A DNA stretch of 7,159 nt from Bacteroidales bacterium. GTDB lineage: Bacteria; Bacteroidota; Bacteroidia; Bacteroidales; WCHB1-69. The stretch lies in contig JAISAD010000009.1 in NCBI GenBank assembly GCA_031266895.1, positions 1-7,159 of the forward strand, read 5' to 3'. A program made the position numbers and the translations under genes. Position 1 is the first letter of the stretch. Each line of letters starts with the position of its first letter. The notes under the pieces were generated by a model. That model saw only the letters and a list, made by a program, of their open reading frames with translations, made no database searches and was not told the origin of the DNA. Positions 1 to 5,965 of this stretch are shown here, one piece after another.

Positions 1-1286
1 ATCCATGGGGTAGATTTTATGGCAAGTCGTCCCGATTCATTGAGCGCCATATATTCATTGTATGAAGGATAACCCTTAAGGGAGGAAATGATTGTTAAAA
101 ACAGGTATCCAATCAAAACAATTCCCATTCCGATAGCGATTTTCTTTGGAGTAGAAGGTTCTTTCCCTTTTTTGCGCAGAAATGAGAAAAACCAGATAAT
201 GAGTGGTGTTAAGCATACTACCAGTAAAGGATTAATAAAATCCCAAACTTCAGGCGGAACAGCATTGGTGTTTATGAAGTCTCTTGCAAAAAATTTCAAA
301 GCAACCGTGTTTTGATGGAAACTGAACCAGAAAAAGATCACTACGCCAAGCACGGCAAATAAAGCCAGCATTCTTTGCTTTATTTCTTTTGCCATTTTTA
401 ATCTTTCTTCTTGTGTTAAAGCTACTACATCTTTGACCTCTTTCATAGGATTGGGAAAAATTTTCTTGGTACATAAGAATATTACCAATGAAATCAGCAT
501 TGCGGCTACTGAGGCAATAAAAGCATAATGAATACCCGTATTGAATGTGTTGAGATAGTGAGTACAGAACTCAGAAAGATTGGACGGGTCAATAGTACTG
601 CCTGTTAAAGTGACATTATGTGCAAGGTGGGTTAACGTTTCATATTGCGTGACTCCTGTTGCCAATTCTTCCTGAGTGGCACCTGCGCCGATCATGTTCT
701 GTCCAAATTGTAAAAACTTGTGACAGAGTGTAGTAATATCAGCATTATAGACGAAATGATTAACTTTCAACCACCAATCTCTTAAAAATGGAGCTACAAA
801 GGGTGCAAACATTCCGCCAATGTTGATAAAAACGTAGAAAATTTGAAAACCGGCATCTCTATTCTTTTCATACCTTTTATCATTGTACATTGCACCTACA
901 ATAGCTTGCAAGTTGCCTTTGAAAAGGCCATTGCCAAGAGCTATAACAAACAATGAAACGCAGGTAAATGTAAATACAAATTGCTTGTTGTCCGAATTCG
1001 ACATAATGGGAATTGCGAGCAAGGTATAACCCACAGCCATAGTGATCAAGCCTGCGATAATGGTGCCTTTGTAATTGTTCAATTTATCGGCAAGAGCTCC
1101 GCCAACTAATGACAGGGCGTAAATGCCAAAATAGAAAATTGAAAAAATTAGGGCTCCTTGTGTAGGAGGCAAACCAAATTTTGAACACAGGAACAGTGTC
1201 AAAACGGCATTCATGATGTAGTAACCGAAACGTTCGCCCATGTTCGAGAGAGCCGCCGGTATCAAACCTTTAGGATGATTTTTCAT
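1..1286 (-). CDS. POT/PTR2-family peptide:proton symporter, MFS fold (3' end outside window)
   Basis: This is the N-terminal 428 residues of a proton-coupled di-/tripeptide transporter of the inner membrane. The frame is open to the window edge, so the C-terminus is missing. The start is the ATG at 1286-1284 (MKNHPKGLIPAALSNMGERF). The N-terminal family motif ExxERFxYY appears as N15-x-x-E18-R19-F20-x-Y22-Y23, so the first Glu is Asn. The TM4 signature follows at about residues 118-134 (GNGLFKGNLQAIVGAMY), with the conserved Lys at K123. Several hydrophobic membrane segments are evident. About 70 mostly hydrophilic residues (roughly 170-240) interrupt the helices near the middle, which I recall as typical of the Bacteroidota branch. 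The gene starts 45 bp after trxA with no visible promoter or terminator between them, so co-transcription with trxA is likely. Peptide uptake suits the lysine-fermentation genes upstream. The family call is firm; the exact substrate is inferred. Confidence 0.9.
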   Translation of the reverse strand, partial: MKNHPKGLIPAALSNMGERFGYYIMNAVLTLFLCSKFGLPPTQGALIFSIFYFGIYALSLVGGALADKLNNYKGTIIAGLITMAVGYTLLAIPIMSNSDNKQFVFTFTCVSLFVIALGNGLFKGNLQAIVGAMYNDKRYEKNRDAGFQIFYVFINIGGMFAPFVAPFLRDWWLKVNHFVYNADITTLCHKFLQFGQNMIGAGATQEELATGVTQYETLTHLAHNVTLTGSTIDPSNLSEFCTHYLNTFNTGIHYAFIASVAAMLISLVIFLCTKKIFPNPMKEVKDVVALTQEERLKMAKEIKQRMLALFAVLGVVIFFWFSFHQNTVALKFFARDFINTNAVPPEVWDFINPLLVVCLTPLIIWFFSFLRKKGKEPSTPKKIAIGMGIVLIGYLFLTIISSLKGYPSYNEYMALNESGRLAIKSTPW

Positions 1287-1331
1287 AAAAAAGTAGTATT
1301 AGGTGAATAAAAAAATGAATAAATACTTGAA

Positions 1332-1646
1332 TTACAAATGCTTGTTAATTAACTCCGCGATTTTAGCTTTAGGAACTGCGCCAACAAGGGTATCTTTCAC
1401 CTCTCCGCCTTTCAAAAATACCAGCATGGGGATATTGCGTACGCCAAATTTGACTGCAATCTCGTTGTTTTCGTCAGTATCGCATTTGCCGATAATCGCT
1501 TTTCCTTCATACTCTTTTGCTAATTCTTCAATCACGGGGGCTAAAGCGCGACAAGGGCCGCACCAGGGCGCCCAAAAGTCAATTACTACTAACTGTTCGC
1601 CGCTAACCAGCGAATCAAAATTGGTGGAATCAATTGTTAAAGCCAT
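1332..1646 (-). CDS. trxA: Thioredoxin
   Basis: This is a complete 104-residue cytoplasmic thioredoxin, a dithiol/disulfide oxidoreductase that reduces protein disulfides and donates electrons to reductive enzymes. The active site WCGPC is at residues 28-32 (redox pair C29 and C32). The buried acidic residue D23 and the cis-proline P73 in the segment NIPMLVF are both present, and the length is normal for the family. An extra Cys55 (KCDTDEN) lies outside the active site; I recall this in other Bacteroidota thioredoxins. The ATG at 1646-1644 gives the expected N-terminus. A Bacteroidota -7 box lies about 47 nt upstream (1693-1700), so the gene probably has its own promoter even though kamB lies 180 bp upstream on the same strand. 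The peptide transporter gene follows 45 bp downstream and probably shares the transcript. No link to lysine fermentation is implied beyond position. Confidence 0.97.
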   Translation of the reverse strand: MALTIDSTNFDSLVSGEQLVVIDFWAPWCGPCRALAPVIEELAKEYEGKAIIGKCDTDENNEIAVKFGVRNIPMLVFLKGGEVKDTLVGAVPKAKIAELINKHL

Positions 1647-1692
1647 AATACTTAATGTTTTTTGTTAATGTTAATGATTATTTTTGATGGGG

Positions 1693-1700
1693 CAAAGATA
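1693..1700 (-). promoter_or_regulatory. -7 box of the trxA promoter
   Basis: On the minus strand this reads TATCTTTG followed by CC, an exact match to the Bacteroidota housekeeping -7 consensus TAnnTTTG. It would start transcription near 1687, leaving a leader of about 40 nt before the trxA ATG. No good TTTG -33 element is visible at the expected spacing; the nearest candidate is CGTG at 1724-1721. Confidence 0.6.
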
Positions 1701-1740
1701 CATAAAATTTTCTAATTATGCACGTACTAATAAAAATTTA

Positions 1741-1764
1741 GAAGTTAGGAAGTTAGAGAAGTTA
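1741..1764. repeat. Three direct copies of GAAGTTA between kamB and trxA
   Basis: On the plus strand GAAGTTA occurs at 1741-1747, 1749-1755 and 1758-1764, with spacings of 8 and 9 bp. The minus strand reads TAACTTC. The array lies roughly 55-80 bp upstream of the predicted trxA transcription start and about 60 bp after the kamB stop. It could be a decayed tandem repeat, an upstream promoter element or a regulator site; the sequence alone does not decide between these. Confidence 0.6.
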
Positions 1765-1826
1765 AGAAATAGTATTTGCAGAGAAAAAGTATTAAAATTT
1801 TCAGTATATAATACGGAAATTGACTT

Positions 1827-2837
1827 TTATTTTTTCTGCCGAATGTCATAAACAGGCAGTTGTAAAGCGTCTGTTAGTTTAGAACAAAGTTCTTGAGAAT
1901 CAAGAATATAACCTTGTGGAGAAACAGGATTAGCACACACTGCAATCAAATGGGTTTTGAGCAACACTTTGATTATTCCGCCTTTTTTAGTAAAAGCATA
2001 GTAGGCTTCTGGCGTGATAAACAGTTTTGTAAAATCTTTGACTATCAGTACAATACGCTCAATCTCTTTTTGCTTGCGCAAAAAATTGAGTAATTTGTCG
2101 GTAACCATACCGCTGACAAACAGGGTATGCCCGTATGCAAAAATTGGCACATGCATTTTTTCCAGCAGCAGCGATGAGGCAATATGCAAGTTATGGATTT
2201 CCGTTTGCGTGATAGCCCAGATGCCCTGTTGCAGTCTTGATAGCACCTCTTGATGTGCTGTTTCATAACAAGGCAAGTTGATAAGCTGGCAGGTAAAAGC
2301 CGTTTTGCGCACCAGCTCGCCTATATTGGGCGAAAGTGCCGCGCCTGTGGTCAAAATCATAGCTTCGGTAACAGAGGGTGCCCCTAAACTTTTGCGTGAT
2401 AATGCACCATCGATCAGCATAATATCGGCATTCCACTGCGGCATTTTGTTAATGAATTGTTTCATGTGAGCAGTGTCAACCGGACCGGCTATAATCACTT
2501 TTCCGGCCAGTAGTGTTTTGGCTGTAACTAAGCGTCCTGTAGCAGTGCTGTTTTCCGAAACATCCAAAATTTCGGCCGTTAGCGATTTGATACGATAAAA
2601 ATGCTCTGAAGTAACGAAAATATTTCCTGATTGCAATGTTATTTCAGGTTTTGAGGTTTGCGTAACACGATCATAATTTTCACCGTCAATTCCTATTGAG
2701 CTTATTAATAATGATTTACCAAGTTTATTCAATTGAGTAATCAAATAATTCAAGCACTCGGTTTTACCAGTGTTTTTTTCCATTCCTACAATGGAAATGC
2801 TGCTGTATTTAAGAACATTTTCGGTTATTTTCGACAC
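1827..2837 (-). CDS. kamB: P-loop protein KamB, putative lysine 5,6-aminomutase reactivase subunit
   Basis: This 336-residue cytoplasmic protein begins with a hydrophobic strand (SSISIVG, 12-18) running into a Walker-A-like loop EKNTGKTE (20-27). A second nucleotide-site candidate is ADIMLIDGALSR (137-148), a Walker-B-like strand ending in D143. The C-terminal half carries PVSPQGYILDSQEL and a final PVYDI. The protein directly follows kamA, 2 nt after its stop. In known lysine-fermentation clusters such as that of Porphyromonas, kamA is followed by kamB and kamC, and current family naming links KamB/KamC to reactivation of the B12- and PLP-dependent lysine 5,6-aminomutase. The start is GTG at 2837-2835: the first in-frame ATG (codon 19) would delete the strand before the P-loop. 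Such close spacing suggests translational coupling to kamA. No kamC, kamD or kamE follows in the window. MobB-like or dethiobiotin-synthetase-like P-loop enzymes are alternatives, but context favours KamB. Confidence 0.8.
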   Translation of the reverse strand: MSKITENVLKYSSISIVGMEKNTGKTECLNYLITQLNKLGKSLLISSIGIDGENYDRVTQTSKPEITLQSGNIFVTSEHFYRIKSLTAEILDVSENSTATGRLVTAKTLLAGKVIIAGPVDTAHMKQFINKMPQWNADIMLIDGALSRKSLGAPSVTEAMILTTGAALSPNIGELVRKTAFTCQLINLPCYETAHQEVLSRLQQGIWAITQTEIHNLHIASSLLLEKMHVPIFAYGHTLFVSGMVTDKLLNFLRKQKEIERIVLIVKDFTKLFITPEAYYAFTKKGGIIKVLLKTHLIAVCANPVSPQGYILDSQELCSKLTDALQLPVYDIRQKK

Positions 2838-2839
2838 TC

Positions 2840-4078
2840 TTACTTTCTATGTCTGTGTTTTCGCTCTAAATTTTGCGGCTCTATTGCCATATTTTCGCCG
2901 CTTAACAGTGAGGCTACGCCTTCGGAATGGGCATGATTTTTACATTTTTCACATTGACAATCCTGATAATTTTGCGGCTCCGTATAGGTGGTAATTACGC
3001 CCTCAAAATTTCTCAAAATCACTTTATGATGTCCTTGTGAAAGGATATAGTTGGGCATTACCGGTGTTTTTCCGCCACCGCCGGGGGCATCTACCACAAA
3101 AGTAGGCACTGCATATCCGGAAGTGTGTCCACGCAGATTTTCAATAATTTCAATGCCTTTCGATACGGGTGTTCTGAAATGTTCCAGACCCATGGATAGA
3201 TCGCATTGATAAATATAATAGGGGCGTACCCGTATTTTTACAAGATCATGTACCAGCTGTTTCATAGTGTGCACGCAGTCATTCACGCCGCGCAGAAGTA
3301 CCGATTGATTGCCCAGCGGAATGCCGGCATTGGTCAATTTGGCGCATGCTTCGGCGGCTTCTGTTGTAATCTCATTTGAGTGATTGAAATGTGTATTGAC
3401 CCAAATCGGATGATATTTTTTCAGCATGTTGACCAAATTGTCGGTGATACGTTGCGGACATACTACAGGAGTACGGGTGCCAAGACGTATGATTTCTACA
3501 TGAGGAATAGCTCTAAGCTGCTGAATGATAGATTCTAGCATATTATCACCTACCATTAGGGCATCACCCCCCGATAGCAGCACGTCTCGCACCTGTGGAG
3601 TATGCGCAATATAGTCAATAGCCTTTTTGATACGCTCTTGTGGCGATTCACAGTCATTTTGACCGGCAAAACGGCGACGGGTGCAGTGTCGGCAGTACAT
3701 GGAGCACATGTCTGTAATCAGAAAGAGAACGCGGTCGGGGTATCGGTGGGTCAATCCGGGTACCGGCGAATCTTCATCTTCATGCAGAGGGTCGAGCAGG
3801 TCGGCTGCCGTCTGATGAGTTTCGTGGCCGGTAGGAATAGCCTGTTTGCGTACTGGACAATTTTTATTTTCGAGGCTAATCAAACTCAGGTAGTATGGTG
3901 TAATGGCCATTCGTAATGTTTGCAACGATTGCAATACACCCTCTTCCTCTTCGGGAGTAAGGCAGATATATTTTTTCAGTTCGTCAAGGGTTTCAATGCG
4001 ATTGCGCACTTGCCAGCGCCAGTCATTCCACTGTTCGTCGCTTACATTAGGAAACATCTCTTTTCTTTTACTTATCAT
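2840..4078 (-). CDS. kamA: Lysine 2,3-aminomutase (radical SAM, PLP-dependent)
   Basis: This 412-residue cytoplasmic enzyme converts L-lysine to L-beta-lysine, the first step of lysine fermentation. It matches, from memory, the Clostridium subterminale enzyme closely along its whole length and keeps almost the same numbering. The radical-SAM cluster motif is C125-x3-C129-x2-C132 (CSMYCRHC). The PLP-binding Lys is K337 in APGGGGKTPVMPNY. D293 (YQCDLS) and D330 (VVDAPG) are the acidic residues known to bind the substrate amino group; glutamate 2,3-aminomutase has other residues there, so lysine is favoured. Candidate zinc ligands are C268 and the C-terminal C374, C376 and C379 (CQCEKC), one position short of the clostridial numbering. 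The ATG at 4078-4076 aligns with the known N-terminus. A -7 box lies about 36 nt upstream. kamB follows after 2 nt, so the two genes form an operon. Confidence 0.98.
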   Translation of the reverse strand: MISKRKEMFPNVSDEQWNDWRWQVRNRIETLDELKKYICLTPEEEEGVLQSLQTLRMAITPYYLSLISLENKNCPVRKQAIPTGHETHQTAADLLDPLHEDEDSPVPGLTHRYPDRVLFLITDMCSMYCRHCTRRRFAGQNDCESPQERIKKAIDYIAHTPQVRDVLLSGGDALMVGDNMLESIIQQLRAIPHVEIIRLGTRTPVVCPQRITDNLVNMLKKYHPIWVNTHFNHSNEITTEAAEACAKLTNAGIPLGNQSVLLRGVNDCVHTMKQLVHDLVKIRVRPYYIYQCDLSMGLEHFRTPVSKGIEIIENLRGHTSGYAVPTFVVDAPGGGGKTPVMPNYILSQGHHKVILRNFEGVITTYTEPQNYQDCQCEKCKNHAHSEGVASLLSGENMAIEPQNLERKHRHRK

Positions 4079-4113
4079 TGCAGTTTAATTTTAGTTTTGT
4101 TATATTCAGCATG

Positions 4114-4121
4114 CAAAAATA
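4114..4121 (-). promoter_or_regulatory. -7 box of the kamA-kamB promoter
   Basis: The minus strand reads TATTTTTG followed by CATG, matching TAnnTTTG. Transcription would begin near 4108, giving a leader of about 30 nt before the kamA ATG. The box lies immediately after the U-tract of the rpsT terminator, so the expected -33 region falls inside the terminator hairpin, and no TTTG is seen there. Confidence 0.55.
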
Positions 4122-4122
4122 C

Positions 4123-4149
4123 AAAAAAGCGTGATGATAACTCATCACG
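4123..4149 (-). terminator. Intrinsic terminator of rpsT
   Basis: On the minus strand a perfect 8-bp stem CGTGATGA / TCATCACG (4149-4142 with 4137-4130) closes a 4-nt loop GTTA and is followed, after one C, by six T (4128-4123). It lies about 39 bp after the rpsT stop. There is no T-run on the other side, so it works in the minus direction only and separates rpsT from kamA. Confidence 0.85.
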
Positions 4150-4187
4150 ACCTAATTATGAAATATAAAACATGAAAAAAAAACTCC

Positions 4188-4442
4188 TTATTGCATATTA
4201 TTAACTTTCTTCATCATTCCTGATTTTAGATTAGCCGCTTTATTAGCATGGATAATGCCTTTTTTTGCCAGCTTATCTATAAGAGAAGTTACATGAGAAA
4301 TCTTACTTTCCGCAGTGTTTTTGTCAGTTATCAATCTAAAATCCTTCAATGCATTCCGCATTGTTTTAGCATAATATCTGTTTTCTAATCTCTTGCGGTC
4401 ATTGGTTCTTATCCTTTTCTCTGCTGATTTGTGATTTGCCAT
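4188..4442 (-). CDS. rpsT: 30S ribosomal protein S20
   Basis: This complete 84-residue, strongly basic protein binds 16S rRNA during assembly of the small ribosomal subunit. The N-terminus MANHKSAEKRIRTNDRKR is the typical S20 opening, and the rest is a Lys/Ala-rich helical protein with the family segment GIIHANKAANLKSGM near the C-terminus (residues about 62-76). Length and start are standard. The gene has its own promoter (4488-4495) and terminator (4123-4149), so it is probably transcribed alone. No Shine-Dalgarno sequence is evident before the ATG, as is usual in Bacteroidota. Confidence 0.97.
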   Translation of the reverse strand: MANHKSAEKRIRTNDRKRLENRYYAKTMRNALKDFRLITDKNTAESKISHVTSLIDKLAKKGIIHANKAANLKSGMMKKVNNMQ

Positions 4443-4487
4443 TCTTAACTTTATTTTTGATTAATTTATCCTCTTAAAATTGGAGTG

Positions 4488-4495
4488 CAAAAGTA
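4488..4495 (-). promoter_or_regulatory. -7 box of the rpsT promoter
   Basis: The minus strand reads TACTTTTG followed by CACTCC, an exact TAnnTTTG match of the form often seen before Bacteroidota ribosomal-protein genes. Transcription would start near 4482, giving a leader of about 40 nt. The upstream region is very AT-rich with a T-run, but no clear TTTG -33 element is present. Confidence 0.65.
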
Positions 4496-4539
4496 CGAAA
4501 AAAAATTAATATATTCGGATTTTCCTGCAATTTTTTTTT

Positions 4540-5673
4540 TTATCTCATTTTAGGAAAATGTCGCGTCTTAAAATCTGCTGTCTGTTCGGCTGTCATCCCA
4601 AAGATTTCTTGTGATTTCTCCAGGGTTTTATGAAAATTAGTTTTATCGTTCAATGATGCATAACAGGCCAGCTGCCCATACCACACATCCCAGATTAGTG
4701 CCATATTTTGTTCGGCAGTGTGATACCAATCAAGGGCAATTTGGTAATTTTTGGCCACAAAATTTGCATGAGCGAAGAAGAGCAGATATATAGGATCATC
4801 GCCCGTATAGGGAATAAGCTCCTCAATGGTTGCCTGACACGGATCTACCAGCCCTTGATTGGAGCAGTAGAGCAGGGTGTGCAACAGTTGAGTCCGTTTA
4901 TCTATCAGACTGTCGCAGACCATATCCTTTAATCGGTTTAAAAAATTCTTGCTGTCAGTTTCATATAATGCTCTTATATACAAATCTTTATAATATGGAT
5001 AATCAGCTATTATCGATTTTTTGAGTTGTAACAGTGCTATAGCTTCAGCGGCTTTTCTTTGCTCTAACAGAGTGCGTGCTTCTTCTAAAAGATGAGTTTC
5101 TCCCTGGGGATTGGTTTGTTTTAACACATGATATAATACAGTGTATTTCAAATCGTTACTTAATGTTGCACTGTTATTGTATATATAGCCGCCACAAATT
5201 TTGACCTTACCCTCTTTTGATTTGAGCGTGTAATCGCGAATTTCCATATTGCCCAGGTCCACATATTTTCTGAATACAATATGATACTGTTCGTTTTCCA
5301 CATACTGACGCACAAAATGGTATTGTCCACCATTATTAACTGTCTCGTTACAGAAATTTCCTTCATTGAGGTAAGCGTGAAAGAATGATAGTCCGAACTC
5401 GGAATCGAAACTGCTTTTCACAATGCTGTTATCAGAAATAGCTTCTTTCAGGCAGGTTTCGTCAAAGGCTTCGTTGTAGAATTTCGCATCGCCCGACATG
5501 GTGGTACGTTCCAATTGTTCGCCAAAAACTTTTACCTTAATTTCATCAAGGCTGTCCTCTTTTGTCATATCCCTTTTTCCTTTATTTGAGGAATGGCAGG
5601 TCAACAACACACTGCCCAGCAAGCAGTATAAAATGGATGTGAAAAAGATGCGGCTTCGATTCATGCTGTTCAT
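4540..5673 (-). CDS. Putative lipoprotein with C-terminal TPR-like helices, function unknown
   Basis: This 377-residue protein opens with a positively charged N-terminus and a hydrophobic stretch (residues 9-25) ending in LLTC26HSS, an imperfect lipobox with Thr at -1. Lipidation at C26 and an envelope location are therefore likely but not certain. Residues about 40-175 form a domain with YHFVRQY (118-124), HIVFR (131-135) and a GKVKI segment followed by YIY (155-165). I associate this pattern with an uncharacterised family in which this domain precedes TPR-like repeats. Residues about 193-355 look helical and TPR-like, clearest at YLLFFAHANFVAKNYQIALD. No catalytic motif is visible. The second Met (codon 4) is an equally possible start. 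The start codon lies 8 nt after the 11-U run of a structured leader, so expression may depend on read-through of that structure. A role in protein-protein contacts in the envelope is a guess. Confidence 0.75.
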   Translation of the reverse strand: MNSMNRSRIFFTSILYCLLGSVLLTCHSSNKGKRDMTKEDSLDEIKVKVFGEQLERTTMSGDAKFYNEAFDETCLKEAISDNSIVKSSFDSEFGLSFFHAYLNEGNFCNETVNNGGQYHFVRQYVENEQYHIVFRKYVDLGNMEIRDYTLKSKEGKVKICGGYIYNNSATLSNDLKYTVLYHVLKQTNPQGETHLLEEARTLLEQRKAAEAIALLQLKKSIIADYPYYKDLYIRALYETDSKNFLNRLKDMVCDSLIDKRTQLLHTLLYCSNQGLVDPCQATIEELIPYTGDDPIYLLFFAHANFVAKNYQIALDWYHTAEQNMALIWDVWYGQLACYASLNDKTNFHKTLEKSQEIFGMTAEQTADFKTRHFPKMR

Positions 5674-5681
5674 TTTTAGTC

Positions 5682-5803
5682 AAAAAAAAAAACTGCTTCC
5701 TATTAGTGCATGGAAAGAGATTCCACATTTATTCGCATTCCAAAACCCCTTTAAAAGAATTACGATACTAACAGAAGCAGCTATAGCTATGCTTTACATT
5801 TCG
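5682..5803 (-). ncRNA. Candidate structured leader or small RNA ending in an intrinsic terminator
   Basis: Downstream of a good promoter, the minus-strand RNA contains CUGCUUCUGUUAG (5780-5768), which pairs with CUAAUAGGAAGCAG (5706-5693). This gives 13 pairs, two of them G-U, with one bulged A at 5701. The 3' arm runs directly into 11 U (5692-5682). Inside the closing helix a smaller hairpin UGGAA-UCUCU-UUCCA (5725-5711) can form, and a CCCC near the 5' end could pair with GGGG in the enclosed segment (about 5746-5749). The RNA is about 120 nt. It ends 8 nt before the lipoprotein start codon, so it may be an independent small RNA or an attenuator or riboswitch controlling that gene. I do not recognise a known family. 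The 5' end is estimated from the promoter. Confidence 0.45.
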
Positions 5804-5808
5804 GGGTG

Positions 5809-5839
5809 CAAAAATACACTTTTTTTTGATACACACAAC
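5809..5839 (-). promoter_or_regulatory. Promoter of the structured leader and downstream lipoprotein gene
   Basis: On the minus strand a -7 box TATTTTTG (5816-5809), followed by CACCCC, is preceded by GTTG (5839-5836) after a 19-nt spacer. This fits the Bacteroidota -33 TTTG / -7 TAnnTTTG arrangement and is the only promoter here with both elements reasonably placed. Transcription would start near 5803. Confidence 0.6.
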
Positions 5840-5965
5840 TGTTTTTCTTAAAAAAACACTTTTTTCTTGTTGTTAATGTGATTTGTTATTAATGAGATGG
5901 ATATTTTTCTTGTATTTAAAAACTTTCCACATAACAGATAATTTTTCCTCCATAATGTTTGACTG
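5840..5965. other. AT-rich spacer after the DUF3352-like gene
   Basis: This is the remainder of the 292-bp gap between the lipoprotein gene and the gene at the right edge. It is very AT-rich. It holds an A/T-only inverted repeat near 5849-5867 that is too weak to call a terminator. It also holds the short alternative-frame continuation of the upstream gene (5916-5999), described in the findings. I see no other gene or RNA in it. Confidence 0.5.

Noticed and set aside
1303..1668. 121-codon plus-strand open frame
   Set aside because: It lies opposite trxA, whose protein carries all thioredoxin hallmarks; the plus-strand translation has no recognisable features.
1827..2837. Reading the P-loop protein as MobB or dethiobiotin synthetase
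   Set aside because: The loop EKNTGKTE and DGALSR are compatible with that superfamily, but the two-domain length of 336 residues and the 2-nt link to kamA fit KamB better.
2840..4078. Reading the radical SAM enzyme as glutamate 2,3-aminomutase or EpmB
   Set aside because: D293 and D330, the lysine-binding acidic residues, are present, and the full-length match to clostridial lysine 2,3-aminomutase includes the C-terminal Cys cluster.
4536..4550. Perfect inverted repeat CATTTT-AGG-AAAATG at the 3' end of the lipoprotein gene
   Set aside because: It lies mostly in codons, is AT-rich and has no T-run on the transcribed strand (an A-run follows), so it is not a credible terminator.
5693..5706. 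GGAAGCAG in the leader RNA, resembling the conserved core of the signal recognition particle RNA
   Set aside because: The SRP core also needs the opposing 5' strand and GGAA-type tetraloop of helix 8. Here the segment pairs perfectly with a distant CUGCUUC to form a terminator-like helix instead.
5498..5851. 117-codon plus-strand open frame covering the leader RNA region
   Set aside because: It overlaps the 5' end of the lipoprotein gene and the leader. Its translation contains low-complexity Lys/Phe runs from the A- and T-tracts and resembles nothing known.
5849..5867. A/T-only hairpin (A-run, CAC, T-run) that might terminate the DUF3352-like gene
   Set aside because: The stem consists almost only of A-T pairs in a very AT-rich spacer and would be too weak to be distinguished from background.
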